From a bacterium (GTDB lineage: Bacteria > Caldisericota > Caldisericia > UBA6126), in NCBI GenBank assembly GCA_021372585.1, contig JAJFUD010000036.1, positions 1 through 34,469 of the forward strand: 34,469 nt of DNA. Reading direction: 5' to 3'. A model generated the notes under the pieces. That model ran no database searches and was not told where the DNA came from. It saw only the letters and a program-made list of their open reading frames with translations. Position 1 is the first letter of the stretch. Every line of letters starts with the position of its first letter. Shown piece after piece: positions 8,032-17,800 of the stretch. Both the position numbers and the translations under genes were made by a program.

Positions 8032-9011
8032 TCACGGACCTAAGACCCCTCCGTTTTGATAATCATTCGCTGATTATCCTGGACCAACGTAAACTACCCA
8101 ATACAGAAACATGGATACCCATCCCCCATTCTGAAGCCTTATGGGAAGCGATTCAGACTTTAGCGATCCGTGGAGCTCCCTTACTTGGTTTCGCCGGTTT
8201 GATCGGGGTCTATTTCTCCCTGTTAGAAACGGATAATGAGCCTGACTGGATGAATCGTATCGATATATTACGCTCTGTTCGTCCTACAGCGGTGAATTTA
8301 GCGAGTGAGGTCACCAAAGCAGTCAGGATTCTGTCCGGTATTTCAGAAAAACAACAAAGAATCGACGAATGTTTGCGATTAATTAAAACAGCAGAGGCTG
8401 ATTCTATCAAAGAATGCGAATCGATCGCTGATTATGGGTGTTCTTTACTACAGGATGGGGATGGACTATTAACCCATTGCAATACCGGGTCTTTAGCCTC
8501 CATCGGCATAGGGACAGCCTTGGGCATCATTAAAAAAGCGTATTTTTCCAAAAAGAACATCCGGGTATATCATACTGAAACCCGCCCTTTATGGCAGGGA
8601 GCCAGATTAACCGCTTATGAACTCATGAAATGCGAAATTCCCGCTGTGATGGTCATCGATAGTGCTATCAGCGCCTTAATGGCAAGCGGAAATATCACCA
8701 AGGTGATAGTAGGGGCAGATAGAATTGCTCTAAATGGCGATACCGCGAATAAAATCGGCACGCTCTCCCTGGCCCTTTCCGCTCATTATTATCGAATTCC
8801 ATTTTATGTCGCTGCGCCAACGTCCACCTTTGATACCCAACTCCGAAACGGCTCTGAGATTCCGATTGAACTCAGAAATCAACAAGAAGTTTTGATGTGC
8901 GGAGAAAAAAAATTAGCTCCTTCAGCGACAAAAGTCTGGAATCCAGCCTTTGATGTTACACCGAAGGAGCTAATCAGCGCTTTTATAACTGAACTAGGTA
9001 TTAATCCTTAA
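8028..9011 (+). CDS. mtnA: S-methyl-5-thioribose-1-phosphate isomerase (MtnA family)
   Basis: The 327-residue protein belongs to the eIF2B-related aldose-ketose isomerases. It has RGAP with R48, the catalytic cysteine in HCNTG (C151), the HTETRPLWQGARL segment and the catalytic aspartate in GADRI (D231), followed by NKIGT. MtnA converts methylthioribose 1-phosphate to methylthioribulose 1-phosphate in methionine salvage. A longer frame opens at 7935 inside hflX, but AAAGGA at 8016-8021 and the TTG at 8028, which overlaps the hflX stop, give the family-like start. Related isomerases act on other ribose phosphates, so substrate is likely but not certain. Its 3 prime end overlaps the opposing gene by 11 bases and contains that gene's probable terminator. 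Confidence 0.88.
   Translation: MITDLRPLRFDNHSLIILDQRKLPNTETWIPIPHSEALWEAIQTLAIRGAPLLGFAGLIGVYFSLLETDNEPDWMNRIDILRSVRPTAVNLASEVTKAVRILSGISEKQQRIDECLRLIKTAEADSIKECESIADYGCSLLQDGDGLLTHCNTGSLASIGIGTALGIIKKAYFSKKNIRVYHTETRPLWQGARLTAYELMKCEIPAVMVIDSAISALMASGNITKVIVGADRIALNGDTANKIGTLSLALSAHYYRIPFYVAAPTSTFDTQLRNGSEIPIELRNQQEVLMCGEKKLAPSATKVWNPAFDVTPKELISAFITELGINP
8906..8975 (-). terminator. Intrinsic terminator of the NHL-protein gene, embedded in mtnA
   Basis: A perfect 12-base inverted repeat (8913-8924 with 8964-8975) is followed on the minus strand by an unbroken run of T from 8913 down to 8906. The 39-base loop contains a smaller hairpin (8932-8952). It begins 25 bases after the stop codon of the minus-strand gene. 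All of it lies within the coding end of mtnA. Confidence 0.6.
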
Positions 9012-12000
9012 TCGTAATCTCCCTTAATTTTTCGTTCCATTCAATATTAGCACCTAAAATCTCGGAGATAAAACGTAAGGGAACGAATGTTCGATTGTAC
9101 TTAATTTCCGGTGGGGCGTCCAGGATCACCTTGTCTTCTCCCAGACCACCTTCTTCTTTAACATAAGCGTCCTTAGAACCAATTCTGATCCGGATGGTTT
9201 TTCCATCACGCATAATCGTGACTTCTTTTAATACTTCGTTCCATTCCACAGTGGCTTGCATCGCCTCGGCGATGAAACGGATAGGCACCATCGTGCGTCC
9301 ACTCTTCAGATAAGGTTCTGCATCAATTTGTTTGGTTTCTTCATTAATTTGTACTGATTTAGAACCAATTCGCAATTTGATCAGTGTGATTTTCTTGACA
9401 TCAAACGAGAGGAAAGTGGAGTTGTTCGCGGTATCGACCGCCATGATATCGATCGTGTTGTACCCTTTTGTCAGGGTGATGGTAAATTCGAAAAATCCAT
9501 CTTTATCGATAGATACGTCGCTCTCGCCCACTTTAATCACAGCGCCTTGTTCGGTTCTGCCATGTATTGTTAGTGTTTCTGCGGTTACTTCTTCGGGAAT
9601 CTCATCAACTTCCAACAAAGGAGGTTTGGAATCAAAAGTCACGACCTTGGTTAACTCTGTGGTTAATCCTTTTCGATTTGTACCCAACACATTGATAACA
9701 TTCTGCCCCTCCACCAAGACTATCATGAGTGAAAAACTACCGGAGTTTTCCACTTTGACCGGTTTATCGTTAATGACAATAGTCACGCTTGGATCGGTCA
9801 TACCGGTGATCTCAAGATCTTTTTTATTCGTCACCAAATTATCGGTTGGGTAGGTCAGATCGATCACAGGAGGAAGCGCATCAGGATTCTTTAATACATT
9901 GATGGTAATGATCTGGGCTTTCTCAATTTTATCACCGGTAGCCAAAAGAGTTAGATCAATCTTTTTATCCGGCGTTTCAGGTTTAAATACTATATGGAGA
10001 AGAGATTCAAAAGGAGCTGTTCCGGTTGGAACGGTAAACTCATAAGATAATATTTCAGCAGGGATCGACTTCAGGCTTAATTGAATCGGAGTGTCAAAAT
10101 AAGGATCCGGAAGCACTTTTACCGTTAAGGAAAGCGTTTCTCCTGCTAGTATCTTCGTATTTTCCGGAGTCCCTTCTACAACGAGCTTGATACCGGGGGG
10201 TCGTGATTCAATGACATCGATACGACCGATGATGGTTTTCATTTGAGCTGTAGCGGTTGAAATCGCTTGAATGGTAAAAACCTGTTCCGATTTCGGAGCA
10301 GCGTTATTGGGAATAGCTACCTTGATTTCGACTTTCGCAAAAGAGCTGGGCTCGATTTTGATACCGCCGTTCGTATCTCCCGATTTCTGTTCCCCATTAA
10401 TTAAAGTCTGATAAAGCCATTTTTCTTTGGTTTTGTTTAAGATGAGGCAATTATAACTATCTGCGACGGTACCGTTATTGTAGATGTAACTGGTCATGGT
10501 GACTTCTGTTCCTTTGACCTGTTTCTGAGACATCGATCCATCCGATATCAGATCAAAGGCACGGTTATTGATCACCTTTACCGGGTACACCTGGGTTTGC
10601 AGGACGCGCTTCGTCACATTGTCCTGGACAAATACCACCATGGATAGATTGTTAATATCATAGATATCCAAGACATCAAAGCTGACGGATTGCTCGAACG
10701 TATCGCCTTTCAGCCCGAATTTCTCGCCCGATCCTTTTTTCATCGGTATGCCAAGATAGTCTGTCAGGTTATCGTTCTTAGGGGTGATGTAATCCCGTAA
10801 CACAAAATGATGCACTTTATCCCCATTAATCGCATTAAATGGAATATTGCTCTCAATCAGCGCAAAATACAGACGCGGGTCTTTATAGGGGATGCTGTCC
10901 AGTGCAGTAATATTGGCAGTGATGTTGCCTTTCCGGTTCTTGGAATCAAACCGGCTCCTGGATGAGATGCTGATAAAGGAGGGTTCTTTAGATTTCTCGA
11001 TGACTTTTTCCCGATAGGATTCATACATACGCCTTGCTTTTGCTTCAAAGGAGTCGTCGTCCATGTTTGGTACACCTTTAAGATATTCTGTCCCATCAAA
11101 AAAACAAGTAGGCAATCCTTTATCGGACATATACCATTTCATTCTCTGTTCGGATTCGGTATAGGCCAGTCTGGGCGCCGGTAAGTCTGCTGTGGAATCC
11201 ACATAGTACTCAATCCAGGCGACTTTTTCTTTTCCCAATTCTCCGTATAAGCGATCCATCGCGGTATGAGAATGCACGCAATTGATACACCAGATGGCTG
11301 TAAACAATTCTCCCAACACAGTATGAGGCACTAAGTCTGTTTTCTGTTTATAGATAAACGTGGAGGAGGCTTTATGATGAATGTCTTTTTTAATGGTTTG
11401 TGCTTCTATCTCGATATCATACACACCGGCTTCCACCAACTTAGTGGAAGGGCGTAACTTTAAATACACCGTATCGGCATCTGGCAAAATAACAGAAGAC
11501 GGTTCGAATTCCGTAGTGGTATTTTTTGGCATACCAAGGGCAATAAACGTAACAGCACCGGTAAATCCGTTTTGCGGAACCACTTTGATTGGAATCCGGT
11601 ATCCTTCATCATCCGCTGAAGTCACGAGCAAAGGTTCAATCTCCATGTAGAAATCGGGGGATTCATTGGCCTTAAACAATACAGTCAATGTTTTGACGGT
11701 TTGGTTGGAAAATTCAACTGTAATCGTGGATTCATACGCTTTACCCGCTTCCAAACCTGACCCATTTATAGAAACGGTAACTTCTTGGTTGGAACCTTTA
11801 AATGAAGTGGGAGTAATCACCAGGTTTGGATTATCAGAAGTAATCTTTCCTTCCAGAAGAGAACCACCTTCGTTGTGGATCAGAAAAATTCGGTCAAATT
11901 TGGATTGTTTCCCGATGGAACCAAAATCAAGATAGCTGGGTGTCAGCCGTATCATATCTTCATGATAGATAGCTGTAAAAGGAATCATCTGGACACGGAC

Positions 12001-13794
12001 ATTAAAAGGATCCGCTATGACTAAGCTGTCTTTAAACACAGCCACATCGGAGGGATACACAAATCTGCCGGGTATCACTCTATAATCATAGTCTTTTGTA
12101 GCATTGGCAAAATTGTCTTTGACCTGAAAAACAGATCCGAAACTACCGTATACATGAGATTGATTGGTAATCGTGTCCAGAATCTGAATACGGTTGTTGT
12201 TGGTGTCAGCAATAAAAATTTTGTTGGAGGAATCGGAGTCAATACCGGTTAATTCACTGTAACTGCCCAATTCATACCCATCTTTACCCATTTTGCGGAT
12301 AAAATTACCTTCAAAATCAAATTGCTGAATACAGGAATTGCCGGAATCCGAAACAAAAATAGCATTTTCTTCAACAGAGATACTCTTGGCAGCAACCAAT
12401 TGGCCATTCGCTCTGCCAAAAGAACCAAACGTTTTTTTCCATTTGCCTTCCTGATTAAAAATCTGGATTCGAGAATTACCCGAATCACACACGACAATCA
12501 CATCTCCGAAAACAGAGATATCATTGGGGAAGATAAATTGACCATCCAGCGAACCATATTCGCCAAACGTTGACAAGATATCTCCTTCTTCTGAGACTAT
12601 GGCTACTTTTGAGGCGGAGGAATCGACAATATATAATTTTTGATTGTTGTAATCTATCGAAACAGGAGAGGTAATTCCGGCTTTTGCTAAATTTTCAGCA
12701 TTGATAGCACTGACAAATTTTCCGGCTTCATCAAATTTCTGGATTGATTTCATGACAGCATCCAAAACAAACACATGCTTGTCCGAAACAGCCACTTTAG
12801 AAGGTCTGACAAAATATCCATCCGGCTTTTGCTGAGATCCAAAAAAGCCGTACAATCTTCCATCCAACTCCAATGAGAAAATCTTGTTCAGTTCAATATC
12901 TGAAACCAAGATTTTATTGTCTAATATGGAGATGCCAAAAGGAGATGAAAACTCAGTAAAAGAAAGTATTTGTTTAAAAACACCATTCTTTTCAAATACT
13001 TGGATCCTGTGGTTGCCGGAATCGACTACATAGAGGCTTCCATTGTAAAGCGTGATGCCTTTCGGATATATAAATGCTTTTTCTTCTGATCCCTGCCATC
13101 CAAACGAGGTTTGGTAAGCACCATGAAGATCTAATACCTGGATCCTGTGGTTATTCGTATCGGCCACAAAAATATTGCCTTCCGATACTTCGATGCCGAG
13201 AGGGTTATTAAATTCCACGTTACCGAGTCCAGCTTTCCCAAACGCAGAGACAAACTCACCGGTGGTTTTAAAAACCTGGATTCTTGAGTTACCGGTATCG
13301 CAGACGTATAAACTGTCTCCATCAATAGAGATATCAGTAGGATTCCTGAAAAAGCCTTCTTCGGTTCCAAACGATCCGAATTGGCTCAGGTAGACACCTT
13401 TAGCATCAAAAACCTGAATTCGAGCGTTGGCAGAATCCACCACGAAAATCTTTTCATTGTTCGAGGCAATACCACCGACTTTATCAAATTCGCGTTCATT
13501 TTGACCAAATCCGCCAAATCCTAACTGGAAAACATTGCCACGGATAAATGCTTGGACTCTGTTGTTGTAGGAATCAGCGACATAAAGCCTTTGTTGTTCT
13601 ACATTGAGATACGTAGGAGAGCAAAAGAGACCTTTCGGCAATCCTCCTCCGCCAATAATTTTTTCTCCTTTATCCTGTGTTTCTGTTTCTTCTGCATAAA
13701 CATTTTTTGTAGTATTCAGGATGGATAAAAAAGCCGGGGAACTTCCGATGCTCAACACCAAAACAAATGTTAAGGCTATTCTAATGAGTTTCAT
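9001..13794 (-). CDS. Secreted NHL-propeller, thioredoxin-like, Ig-like and CuAO_N1-like protein
   Basis: A 1597-residue exported protein with a signal peptide (residues 1-34, cleavage probably after NVYA). About twelve NHL repeats, each with a [LIV]-x-V-x-D-x-x-N-x-R-[IV]-Q-type core, fill residues 50-625, enough for two six-bladed propellers. Ig-like beta domains follow, then a thioredoxin-like domain (about 815-960) with W835 and the CxxC pair C836/C839, resembling Omp28-type domains. Further Ig-like domains lead to two C-terminal copper-amine-oxidase-N-like repeats (about 1465-1597). The frame opens at a GTG at 13809, but the ATG at 13794 is preceded by GGGAGGAGGG and begins the signal peptide. 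It is 14 bases downstream of the 290-residue gene. The role is probably a surface scaffold with a redox function; no enzyme activity is proven by the sequence. Confidence 0.85.
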   Translation of the reverse strand: MKLIRIALTFVLVLSIGSSPAFLSILNTTKNVYAEETETQDKGEKIIGGGGLPKGLFCSPTYLNVEQQRLYVADSYNNRVQAFIRGNVFQLGFGGFGQNEREFDKVGGIASNNEKIFVVDSANARIQVFDAKGVYLSQFGSFGTEEGFFRNPTDISIDGDSLYVCDTGNSRIQVFKTTGEFVSAFGKAGLGNVEFNNPLGIEVSEGNIFVADTNNHRIQVLDLHGAYQTSFGWQGSEEKAFIYPKGITLYNGSLYVVDSGNHRIQVFEKNGVFKQILSFTEFSSPFGISILDNKILVSDIELNKIFSLELDGRLYGFFGSQQKPDGYFVRPSKVAVSDKHVFVLDAVMKSIQKFDEAGKFVSAINAENLAKAGITSPVSIDYNNQKLYIVDSSASKVAIVSEEGDILSTFGEYGSLDGQFIFPNDISVFGDVIVVCDSGNSRIQIFNQEGKWKKTFGSFGRANGQLVAAKSISVEENAIFVSDSGNSCIQQFDFEGNFIRKMGKDGYELGSYSELTGIDSDSSNKIFIADTNNNRIQILDTITNQSHVYGSFGSVFQVKDNFANATKDYDYRVIPGRFVYPSDVAVFKDSLVIADPFNVRVQMIPFTAIYHEDMIRLTPSYLDFGSIGKQSKFDRIFLIHNEGGSLLEGKITSDNPNLVITPTSFKGSNQEVTVSINGSGLEAGKAYESTITVEFSNQTVKTLTVLFKANESPDFYMEIEPLLVTSADDEGYRIPIKVVPQNGFTGAVTFIALGMPKNTTTEFEPSSVILPDADTVYLKLRPSTKLVEAGVYDIEIEAQTIKKDIHHKASSTFIYKQKTDLVPHTVLGELFTAIWCINCVHSHTAMDRLYGELGKEKVAWIEYYVDSTADLPAPRLAYTESEQRMKWYMSDKGLPTCFFDGTEYLKGVPNMDDDSFEAKARRMYESYREKVIEKSKEPSFISISSRSRFDSKNRKGNITANITALDSIPYKDPRLYFALIESNIPFNAINGDKVHHFVLRDYITPKNDNLTDYLGIPMKKGSGEKFGLKGDTFEQSVSFDVLDIYDINNLSMVVFVQDNVTKRVLQTQVYPVKVINNRAFDLISDGSMSQKQVKGTEVTMTSYIYNNGTVADSYNCLILNKTKEKWLYQTLINGEQKSGDTNGGIKIEPSSFAKVEIKVAIPNNAAPKSEQVFTIQAISTATAQMKTIIGRIDVIESRPPGIKLVVEGTPENTKILAGETLSLTVKVLPDPYFDTPIQLSLKSIPAEILSYEFTVPTGTAPFESLLHIVFKPETPDKKIDLTLLATGDKIEKAQIITINVLKNPDALPPVIDLTYPTDNLVTNKKDLEITGMTDPSVTIVINDKPVKVENSGSFSLMIVLVEGQNVINVLGTNRKGLTTELTKVVTFDSKPPLLEVDEIPEEVTAETLTIHGRTEQGAVIKVGESDVSIDKDGFFEFTITLTKGYNTIDIMAVDTANNSTFLSFDVKKITLIKLRIGSKSVQINEETKQIDAEPYLKSGRTMVPIRFIAEAMQATVEWNEVLKEVTIMRDGKTIRIRIGSKDAYVKEEGGLGEDKVILDAPPEIKYNRTFVPLRFISEILGANIEWNEKLREITIKD

Positions 13795-13808
13795 GATCCC
13801 TCCTCCCA

Positions 13809-14681
13809 CTATTCCTTAGAAGGCTTTGGGAATAGGATCGTAACAGTTCTCGTAGAAGCTTCCCACCCTACTTCTGCGCCTAGAATCTCACCAACATAAC
13901 GAACCGGTACTAAAGTTCTACTATTTTTGATTATTGGGGCAGCATCCAAAGGAATGGTCCTTTGGTATACAGGTCCGATTTTGACCATCGCCTCTTTTTT
14001 GTCAATCCAGAAAAAGGCAGATAAATCGCCTAATACATAAGTGACTTTTCTGGTGGCATTGTCCCATAGAATTTCAGCAGATAACGCTTCCCCGATAAAG
14101 CGTAAAGGCACCATCGTTCTTCCGCTGATAATCATCGGGGGGACGTCTAAGGTGATATCTTTTCCACCCACAACGGCATTTTTCTTGTCAATGACTAATT
14201 TGATATTGGATGGCTTTACCACAATTCCGTAGAAAGTCAGGGTGGTTTTCAGGTTGGCTTCTCTCGTGGGCCATACTTCAAGAACAATCCTGATTTTCTC
14301 TCCTACTTTTGCGCCGGTGTAGGGGTATAAGGTGACATGCATCTCTTCGGTTGCATTATTTTTGACTTTATTGGGTGAAGTACCTTCATCCAAAAAACAG
14401 ATATTGGAATAACAAAATTGGGTAAACCAGTTTTGCTCATTCCCTTTTGGAAAATCCTTGACTGTGATTTTTGCGCTTAATGTAGATTCCTTTTTCGACA
14501 GGTTTTTAAAATAGAAATAGACCTGAGCAGCTTTACCAGCTTCCAAAGGAGTAAAATAAGTGTCTTCCGGAACTGCTTTTTCTGCAGAACCTACCGATTG
14601 GTACGAAGTAAAAGGGAACACCATGGCGACCAATAAAACCAATACAACTGTCAGAGAGGAAAGATTCATCTTCTTAAACAT
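13809..14681 (-). CDS. Secreted protein with beta-sandwich and CuAO_N1-like repeats
   Basis: The 290-residue product has a signal peptide (about residues 1-32), a beta-rich domain (about 40-165) containing a close cysteine pair in the segment FCYSNICF, and two CuAO_N1-like repeats (about 170-290) with the pattern SGRTMVPLRFIGEAL and NSRTLVPVRYVGEIL. Despite the domain name there is no catalytic amine oxidase domain; such modules occur on exported proteins of Firmicutes and other phyla. AAGGAG precedes the ATG. It lies between the subtilase and the NHL protein on the same strand, 14 bases from the latter, so these two are cotranscribed. It is the simplest carrier of the shared C-terminal module and could be a wall-binding or adaptor component. 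Confidence 0.8.
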   Translation of the reverse strand: MFKKMNLSSLTVVLVLLVAMVFPFTSYQSVGSAEKAVPEDTYFTPLEAGKAAQVYFYFKNLSKKESTLSAKITVKDFPKGNEQNWFTQFCYSNICFLDEGTSPNKVKNNATEEMHVTLYPYTGAKVGEKIRIVLEVWPTREANLKTTLTFYGIVVKPSNIKLVIDKKNAVVGGKDITLDVPPMIISGRTMVPLRFIGEALSAEILWDNATRKVTYVLGDLSAFFWIDKKEAMVKIGPVYQRTIPLDAAPIIKNSRTLVPVRYVGEILGAEVGWEASTRTVTILFPKPSKE

Positions 14682-14716
14682 AATAATTCTCCTTAAAAAA
14701 ATTCAACACTATATTG

Positions 14717-14755
14717 CAAAACCATTCGTGCCGTCATTCAACGGCACGGATGGTT
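14717..14755 (-). terminator. Hairpin between protease gene and the 290-residue gene, possible terminator or attenuator
   Basis: A 15-base-pair stem (14720-14734 with 14741-14755, one non-Watson-Crick pair) with a six-base loop is followed on the minus strand by only four T residues. It lies in the 126-base gap after the protease gene. The weak T run suggests partial termination or protection of the upstream message rather than a full stop. Confidence 0.45.
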
Positions 14756-14807
14756 CAAATATTCAGCGTCTATTAAGTAATACTCTTTTCACTGGATTAT
14801 GTTCACA

Positions 14808-17800
14808 TTATTTAACTCGAAGGATCACTTCTCCCTTTTTATATCTCCCTTTTGCATCCCTGGCTTCAATCTTGATTCGGTAAACACCCGGTTTTGTGTA
14901 AGTATGCGTTAACAGATACTCTTCAGAGACGGCTGCTTTATCCAGCACCTTCTCGCCGTCATTCCAATCCCAGTTGTAGGTGTAATTGCCGGTACCGCCT
15001 TCAATTTTGAACCGGACTTTTAGCTCTTTTCCATTGGCGATAGTGCCTTCATCATCAAGGTTTTCAAAATATACTTTAAAGTATAAAGGATATTCAGCGG
15101 CTTGTTTTGTCTTAAGACTGGTCTGTACTGTAAAAGTCTCCGTATAGAAAGGATTGGAGAAGACAGTTAACTTGCTGATCAGGATCGTACCATTGTCAGG
15201 TTTTATCCTAAATGGCTTTACCTTGGCTGTGATAATCACATAATGGCCATCAATATCGCTGATACAGGGAAATTTAATCGCTTCGCAATTGCTGGCTGGA
15301 TAACACTCCCCAATCGCTAAATCACGAATGCCGATATACAACTCACCGCTGGCGTAACTACCGGCCGGATCGGAAAATACAAATTCAAGATTCGGATCGA
15401 GTTCAAAAATCAGGGTGTTATTCGTGAGCGGTTCATTACCAACATTCTTGATCTGGATTCGATATTTGACAATACCTTCTTCGTCGACTGTTTCAGGAGA
15501 GGATTGCATACAGATTTGTGTTTTGTATATGCTGACGCGTTTTTGAACATGCAGGATAAAGTGTTTAAAAACAGTTAAGTTACGGGAAGAAGTATTGTTC
15601 TTTCCAATAACCTGTATCTCGTAGGTTCCAACAGGAGCTTCCAGAGAGACATCGATGGTGAGTTTGGTTTGGTATTTCATGAGATTGGTAGTGGGATTAG
15701 GTTTCAAGCTAAAGGATAGTCCTTCCGGTAATCCTAATGTGTCTACCTCAAACAGCACATCCTCAGAAAAACCGAAGAAAGTAGAGACATCTATCATAGT
15801 AAAGCCGGACTTGTCCTGTTGGATATACACATTGGTCGGGGTGAACGAGAAATCAAAATAAGGCTCCATAATCACATTCATTCCGACAATCACCGTATTT
15901 GATACTAAAGTTTGTGTAAACGCTGTCACCCTGAACTCATAATCACCGACAGGAGTATTGCTCGAAGTGGTGACATCAATAACAGATTCCGCCTGACCTC
16001 CGGCTGATAAGACAGGATTGAGAGGGTTGATGGTATAGGTGATACCATAATCCAACGGACTGACAGGCAAAGAGTTGTACAGCATCTGTACAGAGAAATT
16101 GATCGATCCGCTCGCGCCATCATAAGAGATCACTCTGGCGTTATAGGAAGTAGCGGCGCCCTTGAATACTTGTCTTACAGAAGGGGATACCGACAATCTG
16201 ATCTGCGGGTTCAAGACTGGTGGCGGATACTCTGCATCATGCAAACCGCCCGTGATAACAAGCGCATATGGCTGAGGTCCGGCAGGAATGTTGGTGCCAT
16301 AGACGACAAATTGATATACCCCCTCTTCAGGGACTTGAATATTCACCACTTCGACATTATTGATGGTATCAATCATCGAAGTGGAAGGATTCACGATGGA
16401 ATTACCGGAACTGCTATCGATAGCATTCCCAAAAAATGATTGACCTTTATCATTGGTGACCTTCAGATCAAGATCGTTGACTAATGCTTTGGTTCCGTTC
16501 GGGCTACCGGGATAATCTGTCCAAACCAAAGTCACTTTCAGAGGAGCGGTGGGAGCGATATAGAAGGAGATGGGCGTACTGTTTGCACCGGTATAAAGGC
16601 TATTTGCACCTTGCCTATCATAAAATTTAATCTCTTTTCCTTCAGGTGCGACAGCATTTTTCACATTGACCCGCCCCCATCCGGAAATCCGGCTGGGAGA
16701 ATAGAGCTGTGTGAGAGTGGTTCCGGATCTGGTATATAATTTTTCATTAAAAGCGCCGTTGATTAAAGCGGCTTTTAATAATGCGGAAGAGGGAGTCTGA
16801 TGGGCAATCTCATCGGCTCCGGTACCGTTAGTAAAAAATTCACGGATGACCGCAAGCGAACCTGCAGTAATCGGTGTGGACATACTGGTACCTCTCATTT
16901 CAATATAGGAATGTATTGGCGGACTAACGCGATGGTCTGTTACGGTTGATCTAATATATTGACCGGGCGCTACAACGTCAGGTTTGATCCTGCCGTCAGA
17001 AGTCAATCCGCCGGAAGAAAACTGAGCCATCACAGCAGGATTTCCACCATGATTATTATTTTCCGTTGCGCCAACGGTAATACAATTCTTTGCATTGGCT
17101 TGTTCCAAAAGCGTACTGGTTGTATATCCTGAGTTTCCGGCAGCAAATAATACGCTGAAATCTTTGTTGTTCCAAAGGAAAGAATCGATCTCGGCAGAGT
17201 CTCCGGTATAAGCATTGTTGCCTCCACCCCAGCTATTGGTGTGAATTCTTGCATCAGCACCGTAAGCATCTCCGAACAAAGTAGCATACGGGGGAGCATT
17301 AATCGCTCTGGGACTACCGGGAACTTTTAAGGATTGAATCACTAGCTTTGCTTTGGGAGCCATCCCTTTGTAACGAGTAGCAGAGGTGACATCCCCATCG
17401 CCGTCCCCCAGTACGCTTCCGCTAACATGGGTTCCGTGTTCATCACCAGGAGCGGGATGATCGGCCCAATCACCAGAAGACGCAGGAGTGGATTGGTATC
17501 CAAAATGAGCGTGCACTCTGTTTGGATCGAGAAAAGCCGGATGAAGGGTTGTTATATTGCCGGTAGATAAGCCGGTGTCTCCGACTGCAACTACCTGGTT
17601 ATCGCCTTCATTCAATGTGCTGAAAGTGGTATCATAAGCGTCCCTGACCTCAACTACCTGAGCAGCTTCTGCATTAAAAACTTTCTTTTCAGGAACCAGA
17701 TTCATGGATACAATATCAATATGCTGATAGGCTGCTTTGATTAACATCGCGGGAAAATCAACAATTCGTAAAAAACCGACCTTGTCGGTTTTTGAAAAAT

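Noticed and set aside
9332-9853. Plus-strand frame of 173 codons
   Set aside because: It is antisense to the Ig-like and CuAO_N1-like end of the NHL protein. The translation is Ser/Thr/Val-rich, as expected from a shadow of beta-rich coding sequence.
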